Below, one piece after another: positions 33,252 to 41,733 of a DNA stretch of 64,000 bases. The stretch lies in contig NZ_QLYX01000025.1 in NCBI RefSeq assembly GCF_003289645.1, positions 26,160 to 90,159 of the forward strand. Direction: 5' to 3'. The notes under the pieces were generated by a model that searched no databases, was not told the DNA's origin, and saw only the letters and a list, made by a program, of their open reading frames with translations. Positions within the stretch are counted from its first letter, which is position 1; every line of letters starts with the position of its first letter. Both the position numbers and the translations under genes were made by a program. The DNA comes from Actinomadura craniellae. Lineage in GTDB: Bacteria; Actinomycetota; Actinomycetes; Streptosporangiales; Streptosporangiaceae.

Positions 33252-34414
33252 CCGATCATGAAGGCGGCCGCGTCCAGCCGGATCAACGCCTCTTCCTCGG
33301 TGAACGCCACGCCGACCGGGTCCTGGCCGGCCGCCACGGCGTCGATCTGCCGCTTGAGGAACCGGCGGAGCATGACGATGCCCCGGTCGGTGGTGGCCAG
33401 GTGCTCGGCGGCGTGGTCGGTGATGTCGCCCTGGCTCTTCTGGGCTTCGTAGTCGCCGGGCATGCGCTGGTGCTCCGCCTCGTCGAGGTCGGCCCAGGGG
33501 CGGCCCTCGAAGCGGGTGCGGATCTTCGCGATCGCTTCGGGGTTCCTGGTGCGGAACACCGTGTAGACGCGGAACGCGGTGTCGTCCAGGGGCACGACCC
33601 AGCCGATGGAGTCGGCGGGGCCGAACACGTCGAGCAGGGGGTTGGGGACGATCCGCAGGTTCGGCAGGGCGACCTCGGTGCGGCGGCGGTAGGTCCGCCC
33701 GTCGTCGAGCCTGCGGTCCTGGACGCTGCGGACGCCGTGGGCGGTGAGCTCGAACTCCACCTCGGGCAGGACGCCCATCTCGCTGGCGAGCTGCACGCCG
33801 GAGAACGAGCCGTGCAGGACGGGCACGTGGAACGGGTCCACCACGTTCTCCCAGTGCTGCAGCCAGTTGAAGTCCACGATGGTGGGGCCGCCGGCGCCGA
33901 TGCTGCGGTCGTCGGGGTACAGTTCCTCGCCCTCCGCCAGGTCCTCGAAGATCGAGAAGCGCGGGAAGACGGGCATGCGGTCCGGCGGGCCCATGTAGGC
34001 GAAGATCAGCCCGGCCCACTCGTGCAGCGGGTACCACGGCTGGCGGATGCGGTCGCGGTGGCGTCCGCCCTCCGGTTCGCAGGGCTGGTCGAGGCAGGAG
34101 CCGTCGGCGCCGAACAGCCACCCGTGGTAGCAGCACCGGATGCCGTCGTCCTCGACCTTGCCGTAGTAGAGCGAGGCGCCGCGGTGCGCGCAGTTGGGGT
34201 GGACCAGTCCCGGTACGCCCTTGCGGGTGCGGAACAGGATGAGGTCCTCGCCGAGAATACTGATCCTGCGCGGGGTGGTCGTGGCGTCGCCCGCCATCCC
34301 GACCGGCTGCCAGTAGCGGCGCAGCAGCTCGCCGGCCGGGGTGCCGGGCCCGACGTGGGTCAGCTCGGAGTTGTGGGAGGGGGCGGGACGGCCATAGGCG
34401 GTTTCCGTCGGCAT
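33248..34414 (-). CDS. Rieske non-heme iron oxygenase, PDO/VanA-like
   Basis: A 388-residue oxygenase. Rieske [2Fe-2S] ligands are Cys75, His77, Cys94 and His97 (CAHRG...CCYHGW). The mononuclear-iron motif is ENVVDPFHVPVLH, giving His196 and His201 as ligands. Single-subunit size and the coupled phthalate-reductase-like partner indicate a demethylase or monooxygenase/dioxygenase acting on an aromatic acid. It is downstream of the flavin reductase and the DUF4863 gene on the same strand, so it may belong to the TetR-controlled nitroaromatic module. The substrate is unknown. Confidence 0.87.
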   Translation of the reverse strand: MPTETAYGRPAPSHNSELTHVGPGTPAGELLRRYWQPVGMAGDATTTPRRISILGEDLILFRTRKGVPGLVHPNCAHRGASLYYGKVEDDGIRCCYHGWLFGADGSCLDQPCEPEGGRHRDRIRQPWYPLHEWAGLIFAYMGPPDRMPVFPRFSIFEDLAEGEELYPDDRSIGAGGPTIVDFNWLQHWENVVDPFHVPVLHGSFSGVQLASEMGVLPEVEFELTAHGVRSVQDRRLDDGRTYRRRTEVALPNLRIVPNPLLDVFGPADSIGWVVPLDDTAFRVYTVFRTRNPEAIAKIRTRFEGRPWADLDEAEHQRMPGDYEAQKSQGDITDHAAEHLATTDRGIVMLRRFLKRQIDAVAAGQDPVGVAFTEEEALIRLDAAAFMIG

Positions 34415-34567
34415 GCGGGCTCCTTCGTGCCGGTGAAAGAACAGAGATCGAGTTCTCGGGGCTCCCCGGACATCGCGATCGCCGGAACGCGTACGTCAGG
34501 CGGTCGCGATGCGTCCCCTTGCGTCGCCGGGCCCGGTGGCCCGGCGCACCCCGTGTCCGGGGTGCCG

Positions 34568-35152
34568 TCAGGCCGGTGCGGCGGCCGCGGCGCGCGGAGT
34601 GGCCCGGATGAGCCGGGTCAGCCCCGCGAGCAGTTCGCGCAGCAGCCCTTCGGTCACCTCGTCGTGGCCGAGGGTTCCGGCGGAGTCGAACCGTTCGTGC
34701 GAGCGGAACAGCATGATCTCGGGCTGCGCGACGACCGGTGCCTGGATGCGGTGGAGCACCTGGCGCAGGACCACCTGGGCGCGCGCGGTGCCGAACTGGG
34801 ACGGGGACGCCCCCAGGATGGCGACGGGCCGGCCGCGGAGGCTGGAGTCCTCGACGGGGCGGGACAGCCAGTCGAGGGCGTTCATGAGCACCCCGGGGAT
34901 GGCGGAGTTGTACTCGGGGGTGGCGATGACGATTCCGTCCGCCGCCCGGACGCGCCGGCGCAGGTCGGCCACCGGGGCGGGGACGTGTTCGCGCTCGTGG
35001 TCCTGGTCGAAGGGGGGCAGCGCGCGCAGGCCGTCGTAGAGGTCGAGGGTGACGCCGGGCGGGGTCAGGGCTTGCAGGGCGCGGAGCAGGCCGGTGTTGT
35101 GGGAGGTGCGCCGCAGGCTGCCGGAGATCGCGACGATGGTCAGGGGGGGCAT
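34568..35152 (-). CDS. NAD(P)H-dependent FMN reductase-like flavoprotein
   Basis: A 194-residue flavodoxin-fold protein. VAISGSLRRTSHNTGLLRAL at the N-terminus is the phosphate-binding loop, and ATPEYNSAIPGVLMNALDWLSR near 85-105 is the family signature. ATG at 35152 has AAAGGA upstream. Such enzymes reduce FMN, quinones, azo or nitro compounds. Neighbours suggest support of nitro- or aromatic-compound reduction. Confidence 0.84.
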   Translation of the reverse strand: MPPLTIVAISGSLRRTSHNTGLLRALQALTPPGVTLDLYDGLRALPPFDQDHEREHVPAPVADLRRRVRAADGIVIATPEYNSAIPGVLMNALDWLSRPVEDSSLRGRPVAILGASPSQFGTARAQVVLRQVLHRIQAPVVAQPEIMLFRSHERFDSAGTLGHDEVTEGLLRELLAGLTRLIRATPRAAAAAPA

Positions 35153-35250
35153 GGCTGCCGGTCCTTTCTCGGGGTGCCGCCGCGGTGCCGGGACCCGGGC
35201 GGCTCGTTCGCTCGCTCTGCCTCGCGGGTGACGGGTTCGCCCGGCCGCCG

Positions 35251-35784
35251 TCACGCCGGGTCGCCGGACACCTCCGCGGGGTCGGGTGTGATGTCGTAGG
35301 AGATCCGGCCGGCCGGCAGGTAGAACAGGGCGATCAGCGCGCCCCCGCGGACTTCCGGGTAGTGGTGGCTGCCGGGCCCGGGTGCGGTCCAGCCCGTTCC
35401 CTGCCAGCCCCGCGGGCCCATGAGCCGGGCGCCCGGGTCGATGGGCACGACCAGGTTCAGCTCTCCGTACGGATGCGCGTGGTATTGGCCGCGATAGCGG
35501 TCCACGCTGTCCATGTAAACGGCGGTGATGCTGAAGTAGAAGGTGTCCTCCGAAGGGTCGGCGATGCGGCTGCGCCGGTAGCGGGGGCCGTCGACTTCGA
35601 CATTGGCCGCCCAGCCCTCTTCCAGGACACCGATCTTGATCAGCCGTGCCAGTTCCGCATAGAGCTCGCTGCCCGCCGGGTAGGTGTGGTTGAGCCAGGA
35701 TTCCAGCTCCTCCCCCGCGGTACGGTTCTTGACCTCGTCCAGGAACGAGATGCTGTGCTCGATGAGTGCGAGCCTGCTGTTCAT
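35251..35784 (-). CDS. DUF4863 protein, probable 4-hydroxylaminobenzoate lyase
   Basis: A 177-residue protein with a helical N-terminus and a cupin-like C-terminal half. QYHAHPYGELNLVVPID and SHHYPEVRGGALIALFYLPAGRI offer several histidines for metal binding. These features resemble DUF4863, the family of PnbB, which converts 4-hydroxylaminobenzoate to protocatechuate and ammonia. I assign it from memory of the family, not a search. The nearby nitroreductase, sharing an operator, would supply a hydroxylamino compound. Divergent from the TetR gene. Confidence 0.62.
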   Translation of the reverse strand: MNSRLALIEHSISFLDEVKNRTAGEELESWLNHTYPAGSELYAELARLIKIGVLEEGWAANVEVDGPRYRRSRIADPSEDTFYFSITAVYMDSVDRYRGQYHAHPYGELNLVVPIDPGARLMGPRGWQGTGWTAPGPGSHHYPEVRGGALIALFYLPAGRISYDITPDPAEVSGDPA

Positions 35785-35898
35785 CGCTGTCCTTTCCAGG
35801 TCCCGGTGGGGCGCGTGAAGAGATGGCCGGAAACGGGTGTGCGCGCCGGCGGGACGCGGAGATCGGGGTGGTTGCGCATGAGTTTGGCAGTGGGTTTC

Positions 35899-35919
35899 GT
35901 TACAGTCAATGGATGTAAC
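35899..35919. promoter_or_regulatory. TetR-type operator O1
   Basis: GTTACA-N9-TGTAAC is a perfect six-base inverted repeat spanning 21 bp, 55 bp upstream of the TetR start and 114 bp upstream of the DUF4863 start. The first ten bases GTTACAGTCA and the last five TGTAA recur at 38433-38453. Confidence 0.75.
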
Positions 35920-35974
35920 CCAAAAATCTGGGGATGGCCCCCGCCCCGGCTATCCTTGGCGAGGAGGTTCACAG

Positions 35975-36676
35975 ATGAGCACCAGCGACAAGGGCGACGG
36001 CGAGCGTCCGGCGTCCCGTGGTGGGCCGACCGGCACCCGTACCCCGCGCGCCGGCGGCCGGCCCCGCGACCCCGCGATCGAGAGCGCGATCATCGAGGCG
36101 GCGCGCAACCGGCTGGCCACCGACGGCTACTCGCAGATGACCATCGGGGACATCGCGACCGACGCCGGCGTTACCCGCCCGACGCTGTACCGCCGCTGGT
36201 CGAACAAGTACGACCTGGTCATCGATGCGCTCAAGTACGGGTTGCGCATGCAGCGCGAGTCCTATCCCGCCATGGACTGGGATCGGCTGGAGCCGGTCGA
36301 GGCCCTCAAGGAGGCCGTCCGCCGCCTGGACCCCCGTTACAACAACAAGGCCGCCATGGCCCTCCACGGAAACTTCATGGGAGAGGCCGAGCGGGAACCG
36401 GGCCTGCTGGAACAACTGCGCGAGCACGGCGTGCGGCCCCGCTGCGCCGAACTGCTCACCACGTTGCAGGCACTGCAAGAACGCGGCGCCGTACGCCCGG
36501 ACGCCGACCTGGACATCGTCGTGACCATGTGCTTCGGCAGCTTCTTCGCGGACTACCTGCGCACGGGCGAGAGCCCGGGCGCCGATTTCGCCGAGCGCAT
36601 CGTCGAGACCGTCTGGCCCGTGATAGCCGCCGACGCCAACAGCGCCCCTCCCGACGACACCGGCGTGGACGGCTGA
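35975..36676 (+). CDS. TetR-family regulator of the nitroaromatic module
   Basis: A 233-residue protein. After a ~38-residue basic, disordered N-terminus, the HTH occupies ~48-95 (YSQMTIGDIATDAGVTRPTLYRRWSNK). The ligand domain follows with a TetR_C-like helical pattern. GAGGAGG precedes the ATG. It is the only regulator among the 32-39 kb genes. Three matching 21-bp inverted repeats lie in its own promoter and in the MFS/nitroreductase intergenic region, so it probably represses both until an aromatic ligand binds. Confidence 0.86.
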   Translation: MSTSDKGDGERPASRGGPTGTRTPRAGGRPRDPAIESAIIEAARNRLATDGYSQMTIGDIATDAGVTRPTLYRRWSNKYDLVIDALKYGLRMQRESYPAMDWDRLEPVEALKEAVRRLDPRYNNKAAMALHGNFMGEAEREPGLLEQLREHGVRPRCAELLTTLQALQERGAVRPDADLDIVVTMCFGSFFADYLRTGESPGADFAERIVETVWPVIAADANSAPPDDTGVDG

Positions 36677-36784
36677 CCCGCACCGGAACGGATGCGCCGC
36701 CGACCCGCGGCCGGTGAGAACGGTCCGCGAGCGGCGGGTCCAGGAGACCGGTCGCCGAGTGGCGGCGAGGCCCGGAGACCGGTC

Positions 36785-36816
36785 CGTGCCGGCGGGGCAT
36801 GAGCCCCGCCGGCACG
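36785..36816. terminator. Bidirectional terminator between TetR and MFS genes
   Basis: CGTGCCGGCGGGGC-atga-GCCCCGCCGGCACG is a perfect 14-bp stem with a 4-base loop between convergent genes. Confidence 0.8.
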
Positions 36817-36827
36817 AGCGGCGCCAC

Positions 36828-38147
36828 CTACTCGCCGCTCCTCGCCGCCGACCGCTCCTGCGGGACGGGCGGCGGCCCGGACGGGGGCCCGGCGGGCCGC
36901 CCCTTCCGGCCGGCCGGGTAGGTGTACGGCCCGAGCAGCAGGAAGAGCGCGGCGGTGACCACCAGGGCACCCCCGCAGATCCAGAACGCCGCGGCGTAGC
37001 TGCCGAAGTTGTCGTAACACGCGGCGAACAGGAGTCCCCCCGCGCTGGCCCCGAGCACGAAGATCGCGAACATGACCCCGTAGATCTGGCCGAAGCTCCG
37101 CAGCCCGAAGTACCGGCTGGTGAGGTAGCTGGCCAGGTCGACCTCGAGCCCGATGGCCAGGCCGAGGAAGACGGCTCCCAGGATGGGCGAGGCACCGGTA
37201 CCGATCAGCAGGAACGCCACCACGGGGAGGAGTTGCTGCGCCAGCGCGACGCTGGGCCCGTGGTACCGGTCCAGCAGCATCCCGGCGACCGGCCGCCCGA
37301 TGAGCGAGGCGATGCCGACCGGGATGAGCACGGCCGCGGCGGCGGCGCCCGTCATCCCCAGGTCCGTGAGCATCGGGATGAGGTGCGTCATGCTGCCGTT
37401 CAGGGAGACGGAGGCGACGAACGTCGCCACCGCGAGGATCCAGAACGACCTCATCCGCAGGGCCTGGCGGCGGTCGACACCGGACGGCTCGCCGGCCGCG
37501 GCCGTGCCGGGTGCCGTAAGGGAGACGCGCCCGGCGAGGGCGAGTTGCTGCCGCTCCTGCGCGTTCGGCTCGCGGATGACCAGCAGCCACGGGGGCAGGG
37601 CGAGGACCAGGAGGAGCACCGCCAGGCCCACGTAGGCGCCCCGCCAGCCGACGTGGTCGATGAGGAACTGCGTGTACTGCGGTATCAGCGAGGTGCCCAG
37701 CCCGATGCCGCAGACGGCGATGCCGATCGCCAGTCCTCGCCGCGCGTCGAACCAGCTGGCGACGGCCTTGGTGTAGGCGGGTGGCTGCTGGGCCGCGCCG
37801 AGCAGGGAGACCAGGATCGAGAGGGCGTAGAACACCAGCAGGGAGTCGGGGGTGAGCGACAGCAGCGCGATGCTGCCGGCGAAGGGGCCGATGGCCGAGA
37901 TCATCACCCGGCGCAGCCCGAACCGGTCGATCAGGTACCCGAAGAGCAGCACCCCCAGGGCGGCCACCGGCCCGCCGAGGCTCTTCGCGCCGCTGACTTC
38001 GGTGCGGCTCCAGCCGAATTCGCCGCCGAGCTCCTTCATGAACAGCCCGACGGTCTGCAGGACCAGCGGTGAGGCGCTCACGGTCAGCGCCGCGGTACTC
38101 CCGCCGACCACGAGCCATGATCTTGTCGTGAGGGTGGTGGACGCCAC
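36828..38147 (-). CDS. MFS transporter, probable aromatic/organic acid uptake
   Basis: A 439-residue protein with about 12 transmembrane helices. The MFS loop 2-3 motif is GYLIDRFGLRRVM near 65-77, and a second copy lies mid-protein (GRPVAGMLLDRY). Overall form resembles the oxalate/formate-antiporter and monocarboxylate-type group. GTG at 38147 has GGGAG upstream; the frame further upstream to 38309 is basic and not membrane-like. Faces the nitroreductase gene across a region with two operator copies, so it is likely co-regulated and imports the module's substrate. Confidence 0.83.
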   Translation of the reverse strand: MASTTLTTRSWLVVGGSTAALTVSASPLVLQTVGLFMKELGGEFGWSRTEVSGAKSLGGPVAALGVLLFGYLIDRFGLRRVMISAIGPFAGSIALLSLTPDSLLVFYALSILVSLLGAAQQPPAYTKAVASWFDARRGLAIGIAVCGIGLGTSLIPQYTQFLIDHVGWRGAYVGLAVLLLVLALPPWLLVIREPNAQERQQLALAGRVSLTAPGTAAAGEPSGVDRRQALRMRSFWILAVATFVASVSLNGSMTHLIPMLTDLGMTGAAAAAVLIPVGIASLIGRPVAGMLLDRYHGPSVALAQQLLPVVAFLLIGTGASPILGAVFLGLAIGLEVDLASYLTSRYFGLRSFGQIYGVMFAIFVLGASAGGLLFAACYDNFGSYAAAFWICGGALVVTAALFLLLGPYTYPAGRKGRPAGPPSGPPPVPQERSAARSGE

Positions 38148-38432
38148 GAGATTCTCCCGTCGCCGTAGGGGGTTGAGGCTTCGCCTGGAGCTCCGGCCGG
38201 CGGGCACCCGGAGTCGGCCCGTCCGATGTGGATCGTCACCGTGGGGCCGGCGGTGGTGCCCTGCCGGACCGGACACCGTTGTCACAGCGGCCCAGGACTT
38301 CGTGGACAACGCAGGTCCCCTGAGGCGCGCCTCTCAGGGAGCAGAACCGCAGGTCGGGCCGTATGCGCCGCGCGAGCGCCCCGCCCGCCGGCCGTCCTCC
38401 GGCGTTGTGCGCTCATCTTCCACGCGCAGTGA

Positions 38433-38453
38433 GTTACAGTCAATACTTGTAAT
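38433..38453. promoter_or_regulatory. TetR-type operator O2
   Basis: GTTACAGTCA-ATACT-TGTAAT is a 21-bp imperfect inverted repeat. It shares 16 of 21 positions with O1 and, read on the other strand, 20 of 21 positions with O3. Confidence 0.72.
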
Positions 38454-38553
38454 TTAACTTCGCGACACGTAGCTTTCCCCGACCGGCAACCAGGCCACCA
38501 GGACCTTCCCCCGGCACCCGGCGCCCTGGCTCCGGCGACCGAGGAGGGTTTTC

Positions 38554-38574
38554 ATTACAAGTATTGACCGTAAC
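38554..38574. promoter_or_regulatory. TetR-type operator O3
   Basis: ATTACAAGTATTGACCGTAA followed by C. It is the reverse complement of O2 with a single mismatch, 49 bp upstream of the nitroreductase start. Confidence 0.72.
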
Positions 38575-38623
38575 TTAACTACCTGGCACCATCTGACCCC
38601 GACCCTTCGGCAAAGGAGACCCG

Positions 38624-39316
38624 ATGGACGTCCGCGAAGCGCTTTACACCACAAGAATGATGCGGCGGATGCGCCCGGATCCCATTCCCCTGGAAACGCA
38701 GTGTCGCATCCTCGATGCGGCGATCCGCGCACCCAACGGAGGCAATACCCAGCGCTGGCACTTCCTGGTCGTCGATGACCGGGAACACAAGGAGAAGCTG
38801 GCCGAGCTCTACCGGGAATGCCGGGAGCGGGAATACCAGGAAATCGCGGCCGGCCTCATGGGCAGGTCGTTGCACGGAGACGACGAAGAGCGCGCCGAAA
38901 CGCTCCGGAAGATCAAAGCCTCCGGCAAGTACTTCACCGACCACTTCGCCGAGATACCGCTGCTGATATTCGTCTTCTCCATCGACGATCACGGTGGGGC
39001 GAACATCTATCCGGCGATCTGGAGCACGTTCCTCGCCGCCCGCGCCGAAGGGGTCGGCGGCGTCATGTCGACCGTCCTGCGGTATGCCGAGGACACGGTC
39101 ACCGACATGCTGCACGTACCGGTGGAACAGGGCTGGCGCATGACGGCGATGCTCGCCTTCGGCTACCCGCTCGGCAGGTGGGGAGTAGCGGCCAACCGCC
39201 GCCCCGTCCACGAGGTGGCCTCGCGCAACCACTGGGGCCAGCCGTTCGGCGCGGAGATCCCCGCCCCCCTGTGGAGCGGCCCCACCGAACCTGCCGGCAC
39301 GCAGCACAACGCCTGA
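38624..39316 (+). CDS. Nitroreductase-family flavoprotein
   Basis: A 230-residue FMN-dependent nitroreductase. The N-terminal MDVREALYTTRMMRRMRPDP has the arginines that bind the FMN phosphate, and APNGGNTQRWHFLVV near 30-45 is the family signature. The C-terminal LGYP-like segment is AFGYPLGRWG. AAAGGAG precedes the ATG. With the DUF4863 protein it could reduce a nitroaromatic acid to the hydroxylamino level, then deaminate and hydroxylate it. Operator O3 is immediately upstream. Followed by a hairpin and an unrelated gene. Confidence 0.83.
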   Translation: MDVREALYTTRMMRRMRPDPIPLETQCRILDAAIRAPNGGNTQRWHFLVVDDREHKEKLAELYRECREREYQEIAAGLMGRSLHGDDEERAETLRKIKASGKYFTDHFAEIPLLIFVFSIDDHGGANIYPAIWSTFLAARAEGVGGVMSTVLRYAEDTVTDMLHVPVEQGWRMTAMLAFGYPLGRWGVAANRRPVHEVASRNHWGQPFGAEIPAPLWSGPTEPAGTQHNA

Positions 39317-39324
39317 CACGAACT

Positions 39325-39357
39325 GCCGCATTCTCCCTCGCTCTGGGAGAATGCGGC
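39325..39357 (+). promoter_or_regulatory. 13-bp hairpin covering the Shine-Dalgarno of the next gene
   Basis: GCCGCATTCTCCC (39325-39337) pairs perfectly with GGGAGAATGCGGC (39345-39357), loop TCGCTCT. The 3' arm contains GGGAG, the likely ribosome-binding site for the ATG at 39361. There is no following U-run. It may terminate upstream transcription, occlude the start, or both. Confidence 0.6.
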
Positions 39358-39360
39358 GCA

Positions 39361-40278
39361 ATGCCCATAGACCGTCTTGAGCGCGCCCGGGTCTCCCTCC
39401 AGGGCCTGGCCCTGGGTGACGCGCTCGGTTCCCAGTTCTTCGTTCCCGCCAACCGCCATCTGCCGGCCGCCCGCGAGCTCCCGCCCGCACCGTGGTCGTG
39501 GACCGACGACACCGAGATGGCCTGCGTCATCGTCACCGAGCTGGCCGCCGGCGACGGCCTGATCGACCAGGACCGGCTGATCGCCGGGTTCGCCGGACGC
39601 TACGACTTCGACCGCGGCTACGGGCCGTCCACCAACCGGTTCCTGCGCCGGGTGCGGGACGGGGAGGACTGGCGGCTGCTGCTGGGCGAGTTGTTCGACG
39701 GCCAGGGCTCGTGGGGCAACGGCGCCGCCATGCGCGTCGCCCCGCTCGGCGCCTACCACGCCGGTGACCCGGAGCAGGCCGCCCGCCAGGCGGCGCTGTC
39801 GGCAACCGTGACGCACACCCACCCCGAGGCGGTCGCCGGAGCGATCGCCGTGGCCGTCGCCGCCTGCCTCGTCGCCGCCGGGGAGACCTCTCCCGGCCCG
39901 CTGCTCGACACGGTCCTGCGGCACGTGCCGCCCGGGCGGGTCCGCGACGGGATCCGGCGAGCACGCGGGCTGCTGCCCCTGCGCGACCCGGAGGCGGCGG
40001 CGCGCGAGCTCGGCAACGGGCGCGACGTCAGCGCCCACGGCACCGTCCCCTTCACCCTGTGGGCGGCCGCGACCCGCCTGCGCGACTTCCCCGAGGCCGT
40101 CTGGGCCGCAGTCCGGGCCGGCGGCGACGTCGACACCACCTGCGCCATCGTCGCGGGCGTCGTCGCCGCCCGCCTCGGCTTCCACGACCTTCCCCTGACA
40201 TGGATCCGGGCGGCGGAACCCCTGCCCCCGTGGGCCGGACAGGGACCTACCGTGGGTTCCCATGAGCGACGAGACTGA
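39361..40278 (+). CDS. ADP-ribosylglycohydrolase family protein
   Basis: A 305-residue all-helical protein. GLALGDALGSQFF near 15-26, WSWTDDTEMA near 46-55 and GGDVDTTCAIVAG near 257-269 supply the acidic residues that hold two magnesium ions in DraG/ARH enzymes. SWGNGAAMRVAPLG is also characteristic. It would remove ADP-ribose from a protein or nucleic acid; no ADP-ribosyltransferase gene is visible nearby. The start lies just inside the hairpin described at 39325. Confidence 0.87.
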   Translation: MPIDRLERARVSLQGLALGDALGSQFFVPANRHLPAARELPPAPWSWTDDTEMACVIVTELAAGDGLIDQDRLIAGFAGRYDFDRGYGPSTNRFLRRVRDGEDWRLLLGELFDGQGSWGNGAAMRVAPLGAYHAGDPEQAARQAALSATVTHTHPEAVAGAIAVAVAACLVAAGETSPGPLLDTVLRHVPPGRVRDGIRRARGLLPLRDPEAAARELGNGRDVSAHGTVPFTLWAAATRLRDFPEAVWAAVRAGGDVDTTCAIVAGVVAARLGFHDLPLTWIRAAEPLPPWAGQGPTVGSHERRD

Positions 40279-40312
40279 GCCGAAGCTCCTCTCCAACCGG
40301 TGAGCCGACGCG

Positions 40313-41020
40313 GTGGGGCCGGGCACCGGGATCGACCGTGACCACTGCGTGTGCCTCGACCCGCGCCGGGAACGGCAGCAAGCACGCCTCCGCCTCCACG
40401 ACGAGCACCAGGACACCTCGGCGCCGGGATGGCTGCGCCTGCTGGAACTGGTCGAGGAGGCGGCCGCCGACGGGCGCGAGGTGTTCCGGCCGTTGACGGA
40501 GTTGAGCCCGGACGAGCGGCGGCAGATCGTCACGCTGCCGCCGACCATCGCCAGACTGACGGCGGTGAAACACCTGGTGCTGTACGGCAGCAACCTGGTA
40601 CGCATCCCCCCGCAGATCGGGGCGATGACCGCCCTGGAGGAGTTCAGCCCCTACACCTCCTACCGCCTGCACTGGTTCCCCTACGAGATCACCCGCTGCC
40701 CGAACCTGACCCGCAGCACAGTCAGCACCCGCGCCCTGTACGGCAACTTCAAGTACCGCTCGCCCTTCCCCGAGCTCCAGCCGGAGCCGGTCCCGCCCGG
40801 CGACCGGGGAGCCGCGTGCAGCGTGTGCGACGAGCCGATCGGCCAGGCCGGCGCCCACCAGGTGTGGATCTCCCTGCGAGTCGCCACCGACGTCCTGCCG
40901 CTGCTGGTCAACGCCTGCTCACCGGCTTGCGTCCAGGCGCTCCCCCGGCCCGCCGAGGACTACGTCCCCACCCCGCACGCCGGCGGCCCCGAGGTTGTCC
41001 AGCCCGGCGGCAGGTGGTGA
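40313..41020 (+). CDS. LRR-like protein with a C-terminal Cys cluster
   Basis: A ~235-residue protein. One or two leucine-rich-repeat-like turns (LPPTIARLTAVKHLVLYGSNLVRIPPQIGAMTALEE) are followed by a basic segment and a possible zinc site (CSVC then CSPAC). GTG at 40313 is used. In the same frame an ATG at 40262 opens MSDETEPKLLSNR, interrupted by TGA at 40301, which looks like the real N-terminus of an ancestor broken by one stop. It overlaps the ADP-ribosylglycohydrolase end. Function unknown. Confidence 0.68.
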   Translation: MGPGTGIDRDHCVCLDPRRERQQARLRLHDEHQDTSAPGWLRLLELVEEAAADGREVFRPLTELSPDERRQIVTLPPTIARLTAVKHLVLYGSNLVRIPPQIGAMTALEEFSPYTSYRLHWFPYEITRCPNLTRSTVSTRALYGNFKYRSPFPELQPEPVPPGDRGAACSVCDEPIGQAGAHQVWISLRVATDVLPLLVNACSPACVQALPRPAEDYVPTPHAGGPEVVQPGGRW

Positions 41021-41055
41021 TGATCAGCCGGAGGTCCGGCTTCTAGAGTGGCGGC

Positions 41056-41733
41056 GTGTCCAGTCAGTGCATTCTGGTCGTGGAGGACGAACCGGCCATC
41101 GCCGGTGCGGTGGCCGAGCGGTTGCGGGCCGAGGGCTTCGAGGTCGTGCTCGCCGCCGACGGGCCCGGCGCCGTCGATCGGTTCCGTGACCGCCTGCCGG
41201 ACCTCGTCGTTCTCGACGTCATGCTGCCCGGGTTCGACGGGCTGGAGGTGTGCCGGCGGATCCAGGCCGAACGTCCCGTGCCGGTGCTGATGCTCACCGC
41301 GCGCGGGGACGAGATCGACGAGCTGGTCGGGCTGGGCGTCGGTGCCGACGACTACCTCACCAAGCCGTTCAGCATGCGGGTGCTGGTGGCGCGGGTGCGC
41401 GCGCTGCTGCGGCGGGTCGAGCGGCTGCGGGCCGAACCGCACCCGGTGGTCCGGCTGGGCGGCCTGGAGGTGGACCGGGCGGCGCGCCGTGTCCGCCGGG
41501 ACGGGGAGCGGGTGCACCTGACGCCGACGGAGTTCGAACTGCTCGCCTTCCTGGCCGGCTCCCCCGGCACCGTGTTCTCCCGCGCGCAACTCCTGGAACG
41601 GATCTGGGACTGGGCGGACGAGTCGGGGACGCGCACGGTCGACAGCCATGTGAAGGCGCTGCGCCGCAAGCTCGGCGGCGAGGTCATCCGGACCGCGCAC
41701 GGCGTGGGGTACGCGCTAGAGGTCCCGGAATGA
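41056..41733 (+). CDS. OmpR-family response regulator
   Basis: A 225-residue regulator. The receiver domain has phospho-acceptor Asp54 (VVLDVMLPG), the acidic pair Glu10/Asp11 and Lys103 (LTKPF). The C-terminal winged helix ends RTAHGVGYALE. GTG start; no obvious Shine-Dalgarno sequence, so possibly leaderless. Its stop overlaps the sensor kinase start (ATGA). Confidence 0.9.
   Translation: MSSQCILVVEDEPAIAGAVAERLRAEGFEVVLAADGPGAVDRFRDRLPDLVVLDVMLPGFDGLEVCRRIQAERPVPVLMLTARGDEIDELVGLGVGADDYLTKPFSMRVLVARVRALLRRVERLRAEPHPVVRLGGLEVDRAARRVRRDGERVHLTPTEFELLAFLAGSPGTVFSRAQLLERIWDWADESGTRTVDSHVKALRRKLGGEVIRTAHGVGYALEVPE

Larger units (their letters stand above)
38148..38623. other. 476-bp regulatory intergenic region
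   Basis: No gene is apparent. The right half holds operators O2 (38433-38453) and O3 (38554-38574), each followed by a TTAACT sequence, in opposite orientation with centres 121 bp apart. This stretch is unusually AT-rich at the two operators. 38148-38432 shows nothing I can identify. Confidence 0.6.
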
